From REDI01 sp964586865 (GTDB lineage: Bacteria > Myxococcota_A > UBA796 > GCA-2862545): 6,144 bases of DNA. Location of the stretch: contig CAZPJM010000306.1 in the NCBI GenBank assembly GCA_964586865.1, positions 1 through 6,144 on the forward strand. The letters run 5' to 3'. The translations under genes and the position numbers were made by a program. Below are positions 1-6,144 of this stretch, piece after piece. How positions within the stretch are numbered: position 1 is the first letter of the stretch; every line of letters starts with the position of its first letter. Below the pieces are notes generated by a model that saw nothing but the letters and a program-made list of their open reading frames with translations, was not told where the DNA came from and did not search any database.

Positions 1-788
1 CCGCCGCGGCGGACGAAGGCCCGGAGCACCTGGGTCTCGGAGGGGTCCAGGTCGGTGTCCGGGGCGATCAGCAGCACGGCATCGGCGTCGTCGGGGATGG
101 CCACCTCGCCGGCGTCGTCCCGGTCACGGAGCAGGTCCAGGGACTCCACGTCCCAGCCCTGGCGGTCCATCACCTCGGCGAAGCGGCCCAGGCCCTCGGG
201 GCCCGCATCGTCCAGGGCGGGCTCTCCGTGACCGGAGAGGACGTAGATCACCCGGGTCCGGCCGGAGAGGACCTGCTGGAGGCCCCGCGCCACCAGGGCC
301 TCGCCCCGGAAGTCCAGATCGGGCCCGTCGCCGCCGTCGGCGCGCACCCGCTGGAAGACCTCGCGCTCCCGGAAGTCCACCCGCTGGTCGCCGGCCCGGA
401 CCACCAGGGTGCCGTAGTTGGTGATCTCGAGGGCCTCGGCGAGCTGGCGCTCCCGGTCCAGGTCCACCCAGGTGGTGACGATGGTGGGGCTCTCGAGCTC
501 GAGCTCCCGCAGCAGGTCGCGAACCCGCCGGTCCTTCCAGGCGGCCTCGGCGCGGCGACGCTGGTGGCTGGTGCCGATGACCTCGACGATGCCGTCGTGG
601 GCGTCGACCGCGGCCAGGGCGGCCAGGGTGTCCTGCTGCAGGGTGGCCACGCCGTCGGAAGACAGGTCCACCCGCTCGCGGAAGCGGGCCGCCAGATCCA
701 CGACGAGCACCGTGGTGGCCACGACGAAGAGCGCCACCAGCACGGCGTTGGTGCCGGTGGCCAGCCGCCGCTGGAGCCCGGCCCTCAT
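1..788 (-). CDS. GldG-like ABC transporter auxiliary protein (partial, 3' end outside window)
   Basis: Read directly on the minus strand from ATG at 788; 262 codons are visible and the frame stays open to the left edge. After a short basic N-terminus (MRAGLQRRLA) there is one hydrophobic segment at about residues 13-31, then an extracytoplasmic region. Residues about 160-262 look like the ABC_transp_aux/GldG domain: a DFRGEALVARGL segment, the hallmark IYVLSGHGEP (181-190), then ADAVLLIAPDTDL and a start of the usual terminal E..VLRAFV helix. Family members usually run to 450-600 residues, so roughly half is probably missing. A clean Shine-Dalgarno GGAGG (plus-strand 794-798) lies 5 nt before the ATG, and the ATG overlaps the permease stop as ATGA. 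In this family the protein accompanies an ABC-2 permease and ATPase and is thought to be part of the exporter; substrate is unknown. GldG was named for Bacteroidetes gliding, but the family is much wider, so gliding cannot be inferred here. Confidence 0.88.
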   Translation of the reverse strand, partial: MRAGLQRRLATGTNAVLVALFVVATTVLVVDLAARFRERVDLSSDGVATLQQDTLAALAAVDAHDGIVEVIGTSHQRRRAEAAWKDRRVRDLLRELELESPTIVTTWVDLDRERQLAEALEITNYGTLVVRAGDQRVDFREREVFQRVRADGGDGPDLDFRGEALVARGLQQVLSGRTRVIYVLSGHGEPALDDAGPEGLGRFAEVMDRQGWDVESLDLLRDRDDAGEVAIPDDADAVLLIAPDTDLDPSETQVLRAFVRRG

Positions 789-1575
789 CGCCACCTCCGG
801 CTCTCGAGGGAGCGCCAGGTGAGGAAGAGGAAGACGCCGGTGAAGCCGGCGAACCACACCAGATCGGCCGTGTCCACCACCCCGCGGGAGAAGCCACGCA
901 CGTGCTCGAGGAGGCTGAGCCGGTCGAGCACCGGGCCGAGCCAGTCGGGGAGCAGGTCACGGGCCGCGTCGGCGAGCCAGAAGGGCAGCAGCAGCAGGAC
1001 CGTGCCCACGCCGGCCACCATCTGGTCGCGGGCCACGCTGCTCACGAAGAGGCCGGCGGCCGAGAAGGCGGCGCACAGCAACCCCAGCGACAGGTAGGCG
1101 GTGAAGAGGGCGCCGGGGTCGGGGGTGCCGTAGAGGAACAGGATGGCCGGGTAGGGCAGCGTCAGCAGCAGGAGCGCCCCGCACAGGGCCAGCGTCGCCA
1201 GCCACTTGCCGAGGATCAGCGCGCCGAGGGGGATGGGGGCGGTCATGAGCAGCTCGAGGGTGCCCACCCGGGTCTCTTCGGAGAAGGTGCGCATGGTGAC
1301 GAGCGGCAGGCAGAAGAGGAGCACGATGGCCAGGTTGCCCAGGACCGGCCGCATGGAGGCCTCGCCGCTGACCGCCAGGCCCAGGTGGAAGAAGACGCCC
1401 CCGAGGAAGAGGAAGGCGGCCAGGAAGACCCACGCCAGGGGCGAGAGGAAGAGGATCCGCAGCTCCTTGCGCGCGATGGCCAGGGTGGCCCCCAGCAGGC
1501 CGGGGACCGGGGCGGCCGGCGCGGCCGGGCGGGCCTCGGTCGAGGCGGACTCGGCGAGGGGCGTCTCGGGGGCGC

Positions 1576-1579
<4 letters not shown>
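785..1579 (-). CDS. ABC-2 type transporter permease, GldF/NosY-like
   Basis: 264 residues from ATG at 1579, which overlaps the ATPase stop as ATGA. The N-terminal 27 residues are a Pro/Ala-rich cytoplasmic tail, followed by the typical amphipathic entry helix with IARKELR (35-41). About six membrane segments can be seen, near 48-68, 80-96, 121-144, 156-182, 187-206 and 236-255. Between helices 2 and 3 is the family motif MRTFSEE..VGTLELLMTAP (96-115), which is the conserved cytoplasmic loop of ABC-2 permeases such as GldF and NosY. The C-terminal GFSRGVVDTADLVWF (229-243) also matches the usual last-helix region of the family. Length is normal (about 240-280). It should form the membrane channel with the ATPase encoded immediately upstream and act with the GldG-like protein downstream. 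Substrate cannot be read from sequence. An ABC-2 exporter role is very likely; the specific GldF-like grouping is inferred mainly from the gene order. Confidence 0.93.
794..798 (-). promoter_or_regulatory. Ribosome binding site of the GldG-like gene
   Basis: Minus-strand GGAGG lies 5 nt before the ATG at 788, inside the last codons of the permease gene. It shows that the GldG-like gene can recruit ribosomes itself despite the ATGA overlap. Confidence 0.7.
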
Positions 1580-2505
<926 letters not shown>

Positions 2506-2511
2506 CGACGT

Positions 2512-2516
2512 CCTCC
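2512..2516 (-). promoter_or_regulatory. Ribosome binding site of the ABC ATPase gene
   Basis: Minus-strand GGAGG lies 6 nt before the ATG at 2505. This consensus site fixes the start; the first residues MIEARGLTKRYG match the normal beginning of ABC ATPases. Confidence 0.8.
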
Positions 2517-2528
2517 AGGCGAGGTGGC

Positions 2529-2546
2529 CGTGACGAGACCGTCACG
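2529..2546. promoter_or_regulatory. 18-bp inverted repeat in the divergent intergenic region (candidate operator)
   Basis: Perfect 6-bp arms CGTGAC and GTCACG flank a 6-bp spacer (GAGACC). It lies between the minus-strand ABC operon (start 2505) and the plus-strand SurA-N-like gene (start 2620), which is a usual place for a dimeric regulator to bind and control both sides. No regulator gene is present in the window, and an arm of this size can arise by chance in GC-rich DNA, so the operator call is inference. Confidence 0.3.
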
Positions 2547-2560
2547 CACGGCCGGCCCGC

Positions 2561-2588
2561 ATAACCCGGGTGCCCGTCGGGCGCGCAA
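2561..2588 (-). promoter_or_regulatory. Weak candidate promoter for the ABC exporter operon
   Basis: On the minus strand, TTGCGC (plus 2583-2588) and GGTTAT (plus 2561-2566) are separated by 16 bp, about 55 nt before the ATPase start. The -35 half is fair and the -10 half is poor (three of six consensus bases). It is the only AT-containing patch in the 114-bp gap. If it is real, the inverted repeat at 2529-2546 sits just downstream of the transcription start. The same ATAACC patch could instead serve the plus-strand gene, but no good partner -35 was found there. Confidence 0.15.
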
Positions 2589-2619
2589 CGGATCGCCCGG
2601 GGCGTGCTACCGGTGGGCG

Positions 2620-3150
2620 ATGTCACGGCCCGCGCTCGCGCTGCTCCTCGCCCTGCTGGTCCCCGCCCGGGCGCCGGCCGGGGTGGTCGATCGGGTCGCC
2701 ATCGTGGTGGACGACGAGCTGGTCCTGGAGTCGGACCTGCGGTTCGAGGCGGTGCTCGCCAACCTGGACCGCAGTCCCCTCCCCTTCTGGGCCCCCACCC
2801 ACGGGACCCCGGCCGAGCGCCTGGAGGAGGCCGCCCTGGTGCGGGCCCTGGCCGGCTCGGTGGACCTGTACCAGCCCTCCCCCCGCGAGGTGGCGGCCCG
2901 GCTGACCGCGCTGCGGGAGCGCCTGGGGGGCGCCGAGGGCTTCCGGGCCTTCCAGCAGCTCTGGGGCCGGGACGAGACCGCCCTGGCCCAGACCCTGGCC
3001 CAGCGCCTGGTGGTGGAGCGCTACCTGGCCCGCAACCTGCCCGAGGATCCCTCCGATGCGGCGGGCTGGCTGGCGGCGACCCACGCCCTGCTCGCCCAGG
3101 TCCGTCCCCGCTTCCGCGTCCGTCGGATCCCCCTGCAGGGCCCCCGGTGA
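2620..3150 (+). CDS. Secreted SurA N-terminal-domain-like protein without PPIase domain
   Basis: 176 residues from ATG at 2620, the only in-frame start near the signal sequence; the ribosome site is weak (GGTGGG just upstream). A signal peptide is clear: Arg3, hydrophobic ALALLLALLVP, and a signal peptidase I-type site ARAPA before Gly21. The mature protein begins VVDRVAIVVDDELVLESDL (22-40), close to the opening strand of periplasmic SurA/peptidyl-prolyl isomerase chaperones (pattern DrIvAvVNdevIleSeL). The rest is helical, including REVAARLTALRERLGG (89-104), FRAFQQLWG (108-116) and LAQRLVVERYLA (126-137), as expected for the SurA N-terminal chaperone domain. No parvulin domain follows; the reading frame stops at 3148-3150. 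It probably acts in the periplasm, perhaps in outer-membrane protein folding, but this is inferred. Its stop overlaps the GTG of the acetyltransferase gene (GTGA). Confidence 0.8.
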   Translation: MSRPALALLLALLVPARAPAGVVDRVAIVVDDELVLESDLRFEAVLANLDRSPLPFWAPTHGTPAERLEEAALVRALAGSVDLYQPSPREVAARLTALRERLGGAEGFRAFQQLWGRDETALAQTLAQRLVVERYLARNLPEDPSDAAGWLAATHALLAQVRPRFRVRRIPLQGPR

Positions 3151-3689
3151 TCCGGCGCGCCACCGCCGACGATGCCCTCGCCGTGGCCCGCATCGAGGGG
3201 CTCACGGCGCCGGGGAGCTGGCCCCTGCCCACGGTGGCCCGTCACCTGGCGCGCCCCACCAGCCTCTCGCTGGTGGTGTCCTGGCAGGGCCGGGTGACGG
3301 GGCACCTGCTGTCCACCTGCGTCGTCGACGAGGCCGAGATCCTGACCCTGGCCGTCCACCCGGCGGCGCGGCGTCGGGGGCTCGGGGCGAGGCTGGTGAC
3401 CGCGGCGCAGGCCGCCTGGATCCGCCGGGGGGTCTCGGCGGCCTTCCTCGAGGTGCGGGTCGACAACACCGCGGCCCGGGCCCTCTACCAGAGCACCGGC
3501 TGGTCCGAGGCCGGCGTCCGCCCCCGCTACTACCGCGACGGCACCGATGCCCTGGTGCTGAGATGGGCGCCGCCGTCGGGTCGGACCGAGCCCGTCGGCG
3601 GGCCGGGTGGGGCCGGTGGGACGAGCAGGAGCGGCGGGACGCCCCGGACAGGCGCCCTCAGCGCGCCTCGAACGGCACCGTCTTCTTGA
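3147..3689 (+). CDS. rimI: GNAT-family N-acetyltransferase, RimI-like
   Basis: 180 residues from GTG at 3147, which overlaps the upstream stop (GTGA) and has a GCAGGG sequence 6 nt before it. The GNAT fold is easily recognised: beta-4 ILTLAVHP (65-72), the acetyl-CoA pyrophosphate loop RRRGLGARL (75-83), then FLEVRVDN (100-107), ARALYQSTGW (110-119) and RPRYYRDGTDALVL (125-138). Trp25, Glu102, Asn107 and Tyr114 fall where the RimI family has its conserved residues; Glu102 and Tyr114 correspond to catalytic Glu103 and Tyr115 of Salmonella RimI. RimI acetylates the N-terminal alanine of ribosomal protein S18 in enterics; other members acetylate other N-termini, so the substrate here is uncertain. 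The usual neighbour tsaB is absent from the window. Residues 141-180 are a Gly/Pro/Ser/Thr-rich tail not found in the core family, and its last 32 bp overlap the convergent gene. Confidence 0.88.
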   Translation: MIRRATADDALAVARIEGLTAPGSWPLPTVARHLARPTSLSLVVSWQGRVTGHLLSTCVVDEAEILTLAVHPAARRRGLGARLVTAAQAAWIRRGVSAAFLEVRVDNTAARALYQSTGWSEAGVRPRYYRDGTDALVLRWAPPSGRTEPVGGPGGAGGTSRSGGTPRTGALSAPRTAPSS

Positions 3690-4671
3690 CCGGCTGGGGC
3701 TTCGTGATCCGCTCGAACTGCCACGCGGTCATCCGGGACTCGAGGCACTGCTCGAAGGTGGCGTCGGAGGCGCCCTCGGGGATGGCGGTGGCCTTGCGGA
3801 CCGAGCCGTCGGTCTCGATGGTGAAGGTGAGGACCCAGGAGCCCTCGAGGTCGGGCCGGGCCCGCAGCACCCGGTCGTAGCAGGTGCGCAGCCGGGGGAG
3901 CTGCCGACGCAGGACCCGCTGCACCATGCGACCGATGAGGGTCGGGTTGGAGAGGGGCGCGGCGGACTGGGAGACCGAGCCCACATCCATCTGGAAGCCC
4001 GTGCCGACGCCGTCGCGGGGGGCGCTGCTGCTGATCTTCAGGTTGGTCTCGAGCTCGGGCGTCTCGCCCAGGTCCGCGGTGCCGCCGCGGATCTGGCGGG
4101 TGGCGTCGGTGACCTCGACCTGGCTGAGCTCGGCGAGGAGCTCGTCGTCGTCGGAGGCGCCCGACAGACGCGGCTTGCGGAGGACGGGGGCCTCGACCTT
4201 CGGGTCGACCTGGCGGGCCGCCGCCTTGGTGCCGGCCGAGCCGCGGGATGCGACGGCGCCACCGTTCCCGGCGTCGGCCACGCCGTCGGCCGAGGTGTCG
4301 CCGGCGGGCTCCTCGGTGGCGTCGGCGGGGGGCTCGTCCTCGGTGTGGGCCACCACCAGCACGTCGGCGTCGGGCATGTAGAACTCGCCGGCGTCCAGGT
4401 CCAGGACCGCCAGCTCGGGCTCGGGGCGCAGGACCAGCCAGGTCGCCACCCCCGCCAGGATCAGGACCACCGGGGCCACCACCAGCAGGGGAAGGAGTGC
4501 CCGGCGACGGGCCCGCCGGCGGTCCTGCTCGGCCTGGGCCTGGGCGACCTCCTCGCCGGGATCGGTGGCCGCCTCCTCGCCCGGGATGTGGGCAAAGCAG
4601 TGGGGGCACGTGCCGCCGTAGAGGACGACCGACTCCTCGACCTCGCCGCCACAGAAGGGGCACGCTTCCAC
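3658..4671 (-). CDS. Zinc-ribbon, single-span membrane protein with AgmX/PglI C-terminal domain
   Basis: 337 residues from GTG at 4671, with GGGAG (plus 4679-4683) 7 nt upstream. Residues 4-25 form a Cys4 zinc ribbon, CPFC (4-7) and CPHC (22-25). An acidic/Ala-rich stretch leads to a strongly basic RRRARRR (51-57) and one transmembrane helix at about 59-81, which predicts a cytoplasmic zinc ribbon and a periplasmic C-terminus. Residues about 95-240 are low-complexity, rich in Ala, Asp, Glu and Gly, and probably a flexible linker. Residues 249-337 match the AgmX/PglI C-terminal domain: LPRLRTCYDRVL with Cys264, a TFTIETDGSV strand-turn, Cys309 in FEQCLES, and the closing AWQFERI. The paired cysteines are typical of this domain, which is frequent in Myxococcota and resembles a TonB C-terminus in layout. 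AgmX was linked to adventurous gliding in Myxococcus xanthus, but most family members have no known role and no motility genes are visible here. Apparently monocistronic. Confidence 0.85.
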   Translation of the reverse strand: MEACPFCGGEVEESVVLYGGTCPHCFAHIPGEEAATDPGEEVAQAQAEQDRRRARRRALLPLLVVAPVVLILAGVATWLVLRPEPELAVLDLDAGEFYMPDADVLVVAHTEDEPPADATEEPAGDTSADGVADAGNGGAVASRGSAGTKAAARQVDPKVEAPVLRKPRLSGASDDDELLAELSQVEVTDATRQIRGGTADLGETPELETNLKISSSAPRDGVGTGFQMDVGSVSQSAAPLSNPTLIGRMVQRVLRRQLPRLRTCYDRVLRARPDLEGSWVLTFTIETDGSVRKATAIPEGASDATFEQCLESRMTAWQFERITKPQPVKKTVPFEAR

Positions 4672-4678
4672 GATGAGA

Positions 4679-4683
4679 CTCCC
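4679..4683 (-). promoter_or_regulatory. Ribosome binding site deciding the GTG start of the zinc-ribbon/AgmX gene
   Basis: Minus-strand GGGAG lies 7 nt before GTG at 4671. Starting there keeps the first zinc-ribbon cysteine pair (Cys4, Cys7); no ATG lies nearby in frame that would preserve it. Confidence 0.6.
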
Positions 4684-4715
4684 GATCCAGTCCTTGGGCC
4701 CGCTGCCGGCACGGG

Positions 4716-4744
4716 CCGGGGCGCCCCGGGTCCGGTCCGGACCC
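4716..4744. repeat. Two abutting perfect palindromes in the leader of the zinc-ribbon/AgmX gene
   Basis: Positions 4716-4729 read CCGGGGCGCCCCGG, a perfect 14-bp palindrome. Positions 4728-4744 read GGGTCCGG-T-CCGGACCC, with perfect 8-bp arms around one base. The two share two bases. They lie about 60-75 bp upstream of the GTG start and downstream of the likely promoter, so they would be transcribed as leader RNA. They could be a regulator site or a pair of strong hairpins. No T-run follows on either strand, so an intrinsic terminator is not supported. Confidence 0.4.
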
Positions 4745-4781
4745 CGACGACCCCTTGTAGGGATCGGACACGCCGGGCGCG

Positions 4782-4811
4782 ACTATACCCCGGGCCTCCA
4801 CCTCCGACCAA
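4782..4811 (-). promoter_or_regulatory. Candidate sigma-70-like promoter for the zinc-ribbon/AgmX gene
   Basis: On the minus strand TATAGT (plus 4782-4787) matches five of six bases of the -10 consensus and is a rare AT-rich patch in this GC-rich DNA. TTGGTC (plus 4806-4811) lies 18 bp upstream as a weak -35. Transcription would start near 4775 and leave a leader of about 100 nt before the GTG at 4671. The surrounding 218-bp gap (4672-4889) holds no convincing gene on either strand. Confidence 0.4.
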
Positions 4812-4889
4812 GACGCCCCCGCTCGGGTTCCCGGCGTACCGAAGCGGCCCGCGCAGGACCGGCCGCGGCCCGGGATCCGCGACGGAGGC

Positions 4890-5657
4890 TCATGGCGCCT
4901 GGAGGCCGTAGAGGATGTCGAGGACCGTGACGGTCACGTTGCACCAGGCGTGGAAGAGGGCGCCCGCCATGGTGTCGCCGGTGCGGGCGCGGAGCCAGGC
5001 GAAGGCGAAGCCGGGCACGATGATGGCGGCGTGCCAGGGTCGGAAGACCACGATGCTGTGGCCGAAGGCGAACAGGACGGTGGCGATGAGCAGCCCCGGT
5101 CCCACCACCGCCCCCAGGAGCCGGGCCCGGCCCGAGAAGGCCTCGTCGATGCGGGTCTGGAGGTAGCCCCGGTAGAAGAACTCCTCGGGGATGGCGACGA
5201 AGAAGAGGTGGTAGCCGACCAGGAGGAGGAGGCCCGGGACGGTGGGCCATCGGACGGGAAAGCCGTCGCCGAGGCGGACATCGCCGAGGAGGTGGACGTG
5301 CCAGAGGTGGTAGCCGACCACGAAGGGCACCACGACGGCCCCGATGAGGATCCCATTGAGGACCATGGCGCGGCGCCACACCGGATCCCGCAGCGCGGGG
5401 ACCGCCAGGGGGTAGCTCCAGGAATCGACGCCGCGGAGCCGGCAGATCAGCACGGGGGCGTACAGGAAGAGCACGGGCACGAGGCCGAGGATCAGATCGT
5501 TCCAGCCCCCGGACCCCAGCAGGCCGGCCTGCCAGACGAGGCGGATCCCGCGGATCAGGAGGTTGACGGCGAGCCAGAGCAGGACCACCTCGCCCAGGAT
5601 CCGCCAGGCCGGCTCACCGGTGGGCGCACCGGGCACGAAGGCGGCCTCGCGGCTCAC
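4890..5657 (-). CDS. CPBP-family intramembrane glutamic endopeptidase (Rce1/myxosortase-like)
   Basis: 255 residues from GTG at 5657, which overlaps the upstream stop (GTGA); no good Shine-Dalgarno is seen, so translational coupling is likely. The protein is mostly hydrophobic, with likely membrane segments near 20-36, 54-74, 98-117, 139-157, 180-198, 208-222 and 228-250. All three catalytic motifs of the CPBP (CAAX protease and bacteriocin-processing) family are intact and in order: PEEFFYRGYLQ (157-167) with Glu158, Glu159 and Arg163; FAFGHS (196-201) with Phe196 and His200; and HAWCN (236-240) with His236 and Asn240. These families cleave substrates within or next to the membrane. In Myxococcota, members named MrtX, MrtC and MrtP are predicted to process MYXO-CTERM sorting signals; whether this protein is one of them cannot be decided by eye, and no MYXO-CTERM substrate is encoded here. 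Other options are a general CAAX-like or peptide-processing protease. Confidence 0.9.
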   Translation of the reverse strand: MSREAAFVPGAPTGEPAWRILGEVVLLWLAVNLLIRGIRLVWQAGLLGSGGWNDLILGLVPVLFLYAPVLICRLRGVDSWSYPLAVPALRDPVWRRAMVLNGILIGAVVVPFVVGYHLWHVHLLGDVRLGDGFPVRWPTVPGLLLLVGYHLFFVAIPEEFFYRGYLQTRIDEAFSGRARLLGAVVGPGLLIATVLFAFGHSIVVFRPWHAAIIVPGFAFAWLRARTGDTMAGALFHAWCNVTVTVLDILYGLQAP

Positions 5658-6144
5658 CGGGTCACCAGGTGAGGACCGAGGAGCAGGGCGTCGAGCCGGG
5701 CCCCGCGCCAGACCCGCACCGCATCCCCGGGCCGCGCGGCCGGAGGCTCCCGACGAAGTCCCAGGGCCCACCCGGCCAGGGCGCCGCAGCCCGTCCGGGC
5801 GCGCACCCGGTCGATGAGCTCCGCCAGGTCGGGCTCGTCCTCGGGGAGGACCCGGCGGGCCAGCACCCGACCATCCGGGGCCACCACCGCCGGGTGGGCC
5901 TCCTGGAAGGTGCGGTCGGCCCGCGGCGCCACCGCCCCGAGCGCCAGGGCATGCGCCATCTTCCCGGACGACGAGAGGCTCCCGCCGGCCCCGTCCCACA
6001 CGCAGCCCGGCTCCTCGCGCGGGTCGCGGCCCAGGGCCTCGCGGGCCCGGTCCACCGCCGCCGGATCGTCGGCCCGGACCAGCACCGTCCGGGCCCCATT
6101 GCCCCACGCGCCGCCGCCCCCGGGCCCCTGGAACCGGGCCACGG
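5654..6144 (-). CDS. Unrecognised protein, partial (5' end outside window)
   Basis: The frame is open from the right edge to a TGA at 5654-5656, giving about 163 codons. A GTG occurs at 6142, but the frame continues past the edge, so the true start is unknown. Coding is supported by strong G/C bias at third positions and by the GTGA overlap with the protease gene. I do not recognise the family. The visible part is soluble-looking, without membrane helices. It begins with a Gly-rich FQGPGGGGAWGNGA, then a short strand-helix unit (RTVLVRADDPAAVDRAREAL), a segment with DGAGGSLSSSGKMAHALALG, then VVAPDGRVLARRVLPEDEPDLAELIDRVRART, and it ends LDALLLGPHLVTR. Its tight coupling to the CPBP protease suggests the two are co-expressed, but this does not reveal its role. 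Confidence 0.65.
   Translation of the reverse strand, partial: VARFQGPGGGGAWGNGARTVLVRADDPAAVDRAREALGRDPREEPGCVWDGAGGSLSSSGKMAHALALGAVAPRADRTFQEAHPAVVAPDGRVLARRVLPEDEPDLAELIDRVRARTGCGALAGWALGLRREPPAARPGDAVRVWRGARLDALLLGPHLVTR

Noticed and set aside
491..507. Repeated CTCGAG/GAGCTC hexamers.
   Set aside because: They encode a Glu-Leu-Glu-Leu-Glu run in the GldG-like protein and are explained by coding.
3131..3140. Perfect 10-bp palindrome CCCTGCAGGG.
   Set aside because: It is within the final codons of the SurA-N-like gene and overlaps the likely ribosome site of the next gene. A single 10-bp palindrome is common at this base composition.
4861..4870. GGCCGCGGCC palindrome downstream of the protease gene, considered as a terminator.
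   Set aside because: There is no loop and no following T-run, so an intrinsic terminator is not supported.
4926..4938. Palindrome CGTGAC-G-GTCACG.
   Set aside because: It lies inside the protease coding region, where the codons for a Val-Thr-Val-Thr-Val run create it naturally; an operator here is unlikely.
5658..6107. Upstream extension of the protease frame on the minus strand.
   Set aside because: The region is Gly/Pro/Arg-rich and overlaps the unknown gene in a different frame. The GTG at 5657 with the GTGA overlap gives a normal-length CPBP protein.

Overview
The window is very GC-rich, with strong G/C bias at third codon positions, tight gene packing and 4-bp ATGA/GTGA stop-start overlaps. 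Gene content points to a Gram-negative bacterium of the Myxococcota (former Deltaproteobacteria) type: an AgmX/PglI C-terminal-domain protein, a GldG-like ABC auxiliary protein and a SurA-N-like secreted protein. This placement is inferred from gene families; there is no rRNA or other phylogenetic marker.

Layout. (1) 1-2505, minus strand: a three-gene ABC-2 exporter operon read right to left, ATP-binding subunit (1576-2505), membrane permease (785-1579) and a GldG-like auxiliary protein (start at 788, running off the left edge). The genes are joined by two ATGA overlaps, so they are probably translationally coupled and form one complex. (2) 2506-2619: a 114-bp divergent intergenic region with an 18-bp inverted repeat and only weak promoter-like sequence. 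(3) 2620-3689, plus strand: a two-gene unit, a small secreted SurA-N-like protein without a PPIase domain, then a RimI-like N-acetyltransferase starting at a GTG that overlaps the upstream stop. (4) 3658-4671, minus strand: a membrane protein with a zinc ribbon, one transmembrane helix and a C-terminal AgmX/PglI domain; its 3' end overlaps the convergent acetyltransferase gene by 32 bp. (5) 4672-4889: a 218-bp non-coding gap with a reasonable sigma-70-like promoter and two abutting palindromes in the presumed leader. (6) 4890-6144, minus strand: a CPBP-family intramembrane glutamic protease (Rce1/myxosortase superfamily), coupled by GTGA to an unrecognised upstream gene that is cut by the right edge.

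No tRNA, rRNA, CRISPR array, insertion sequence or intrinsic terminator with a U-tract was seen. No stretch over 300 bp lacks a gene. The most interesting items are the CPBP protease with its unknown partner, the zinc-ribbon/AgmX fusion, the stand-alone SurA-N-like protein paired with a RimI-like enzyme, and the paired palindromes at 4716-4744. None of these amounts to proof of a new system.
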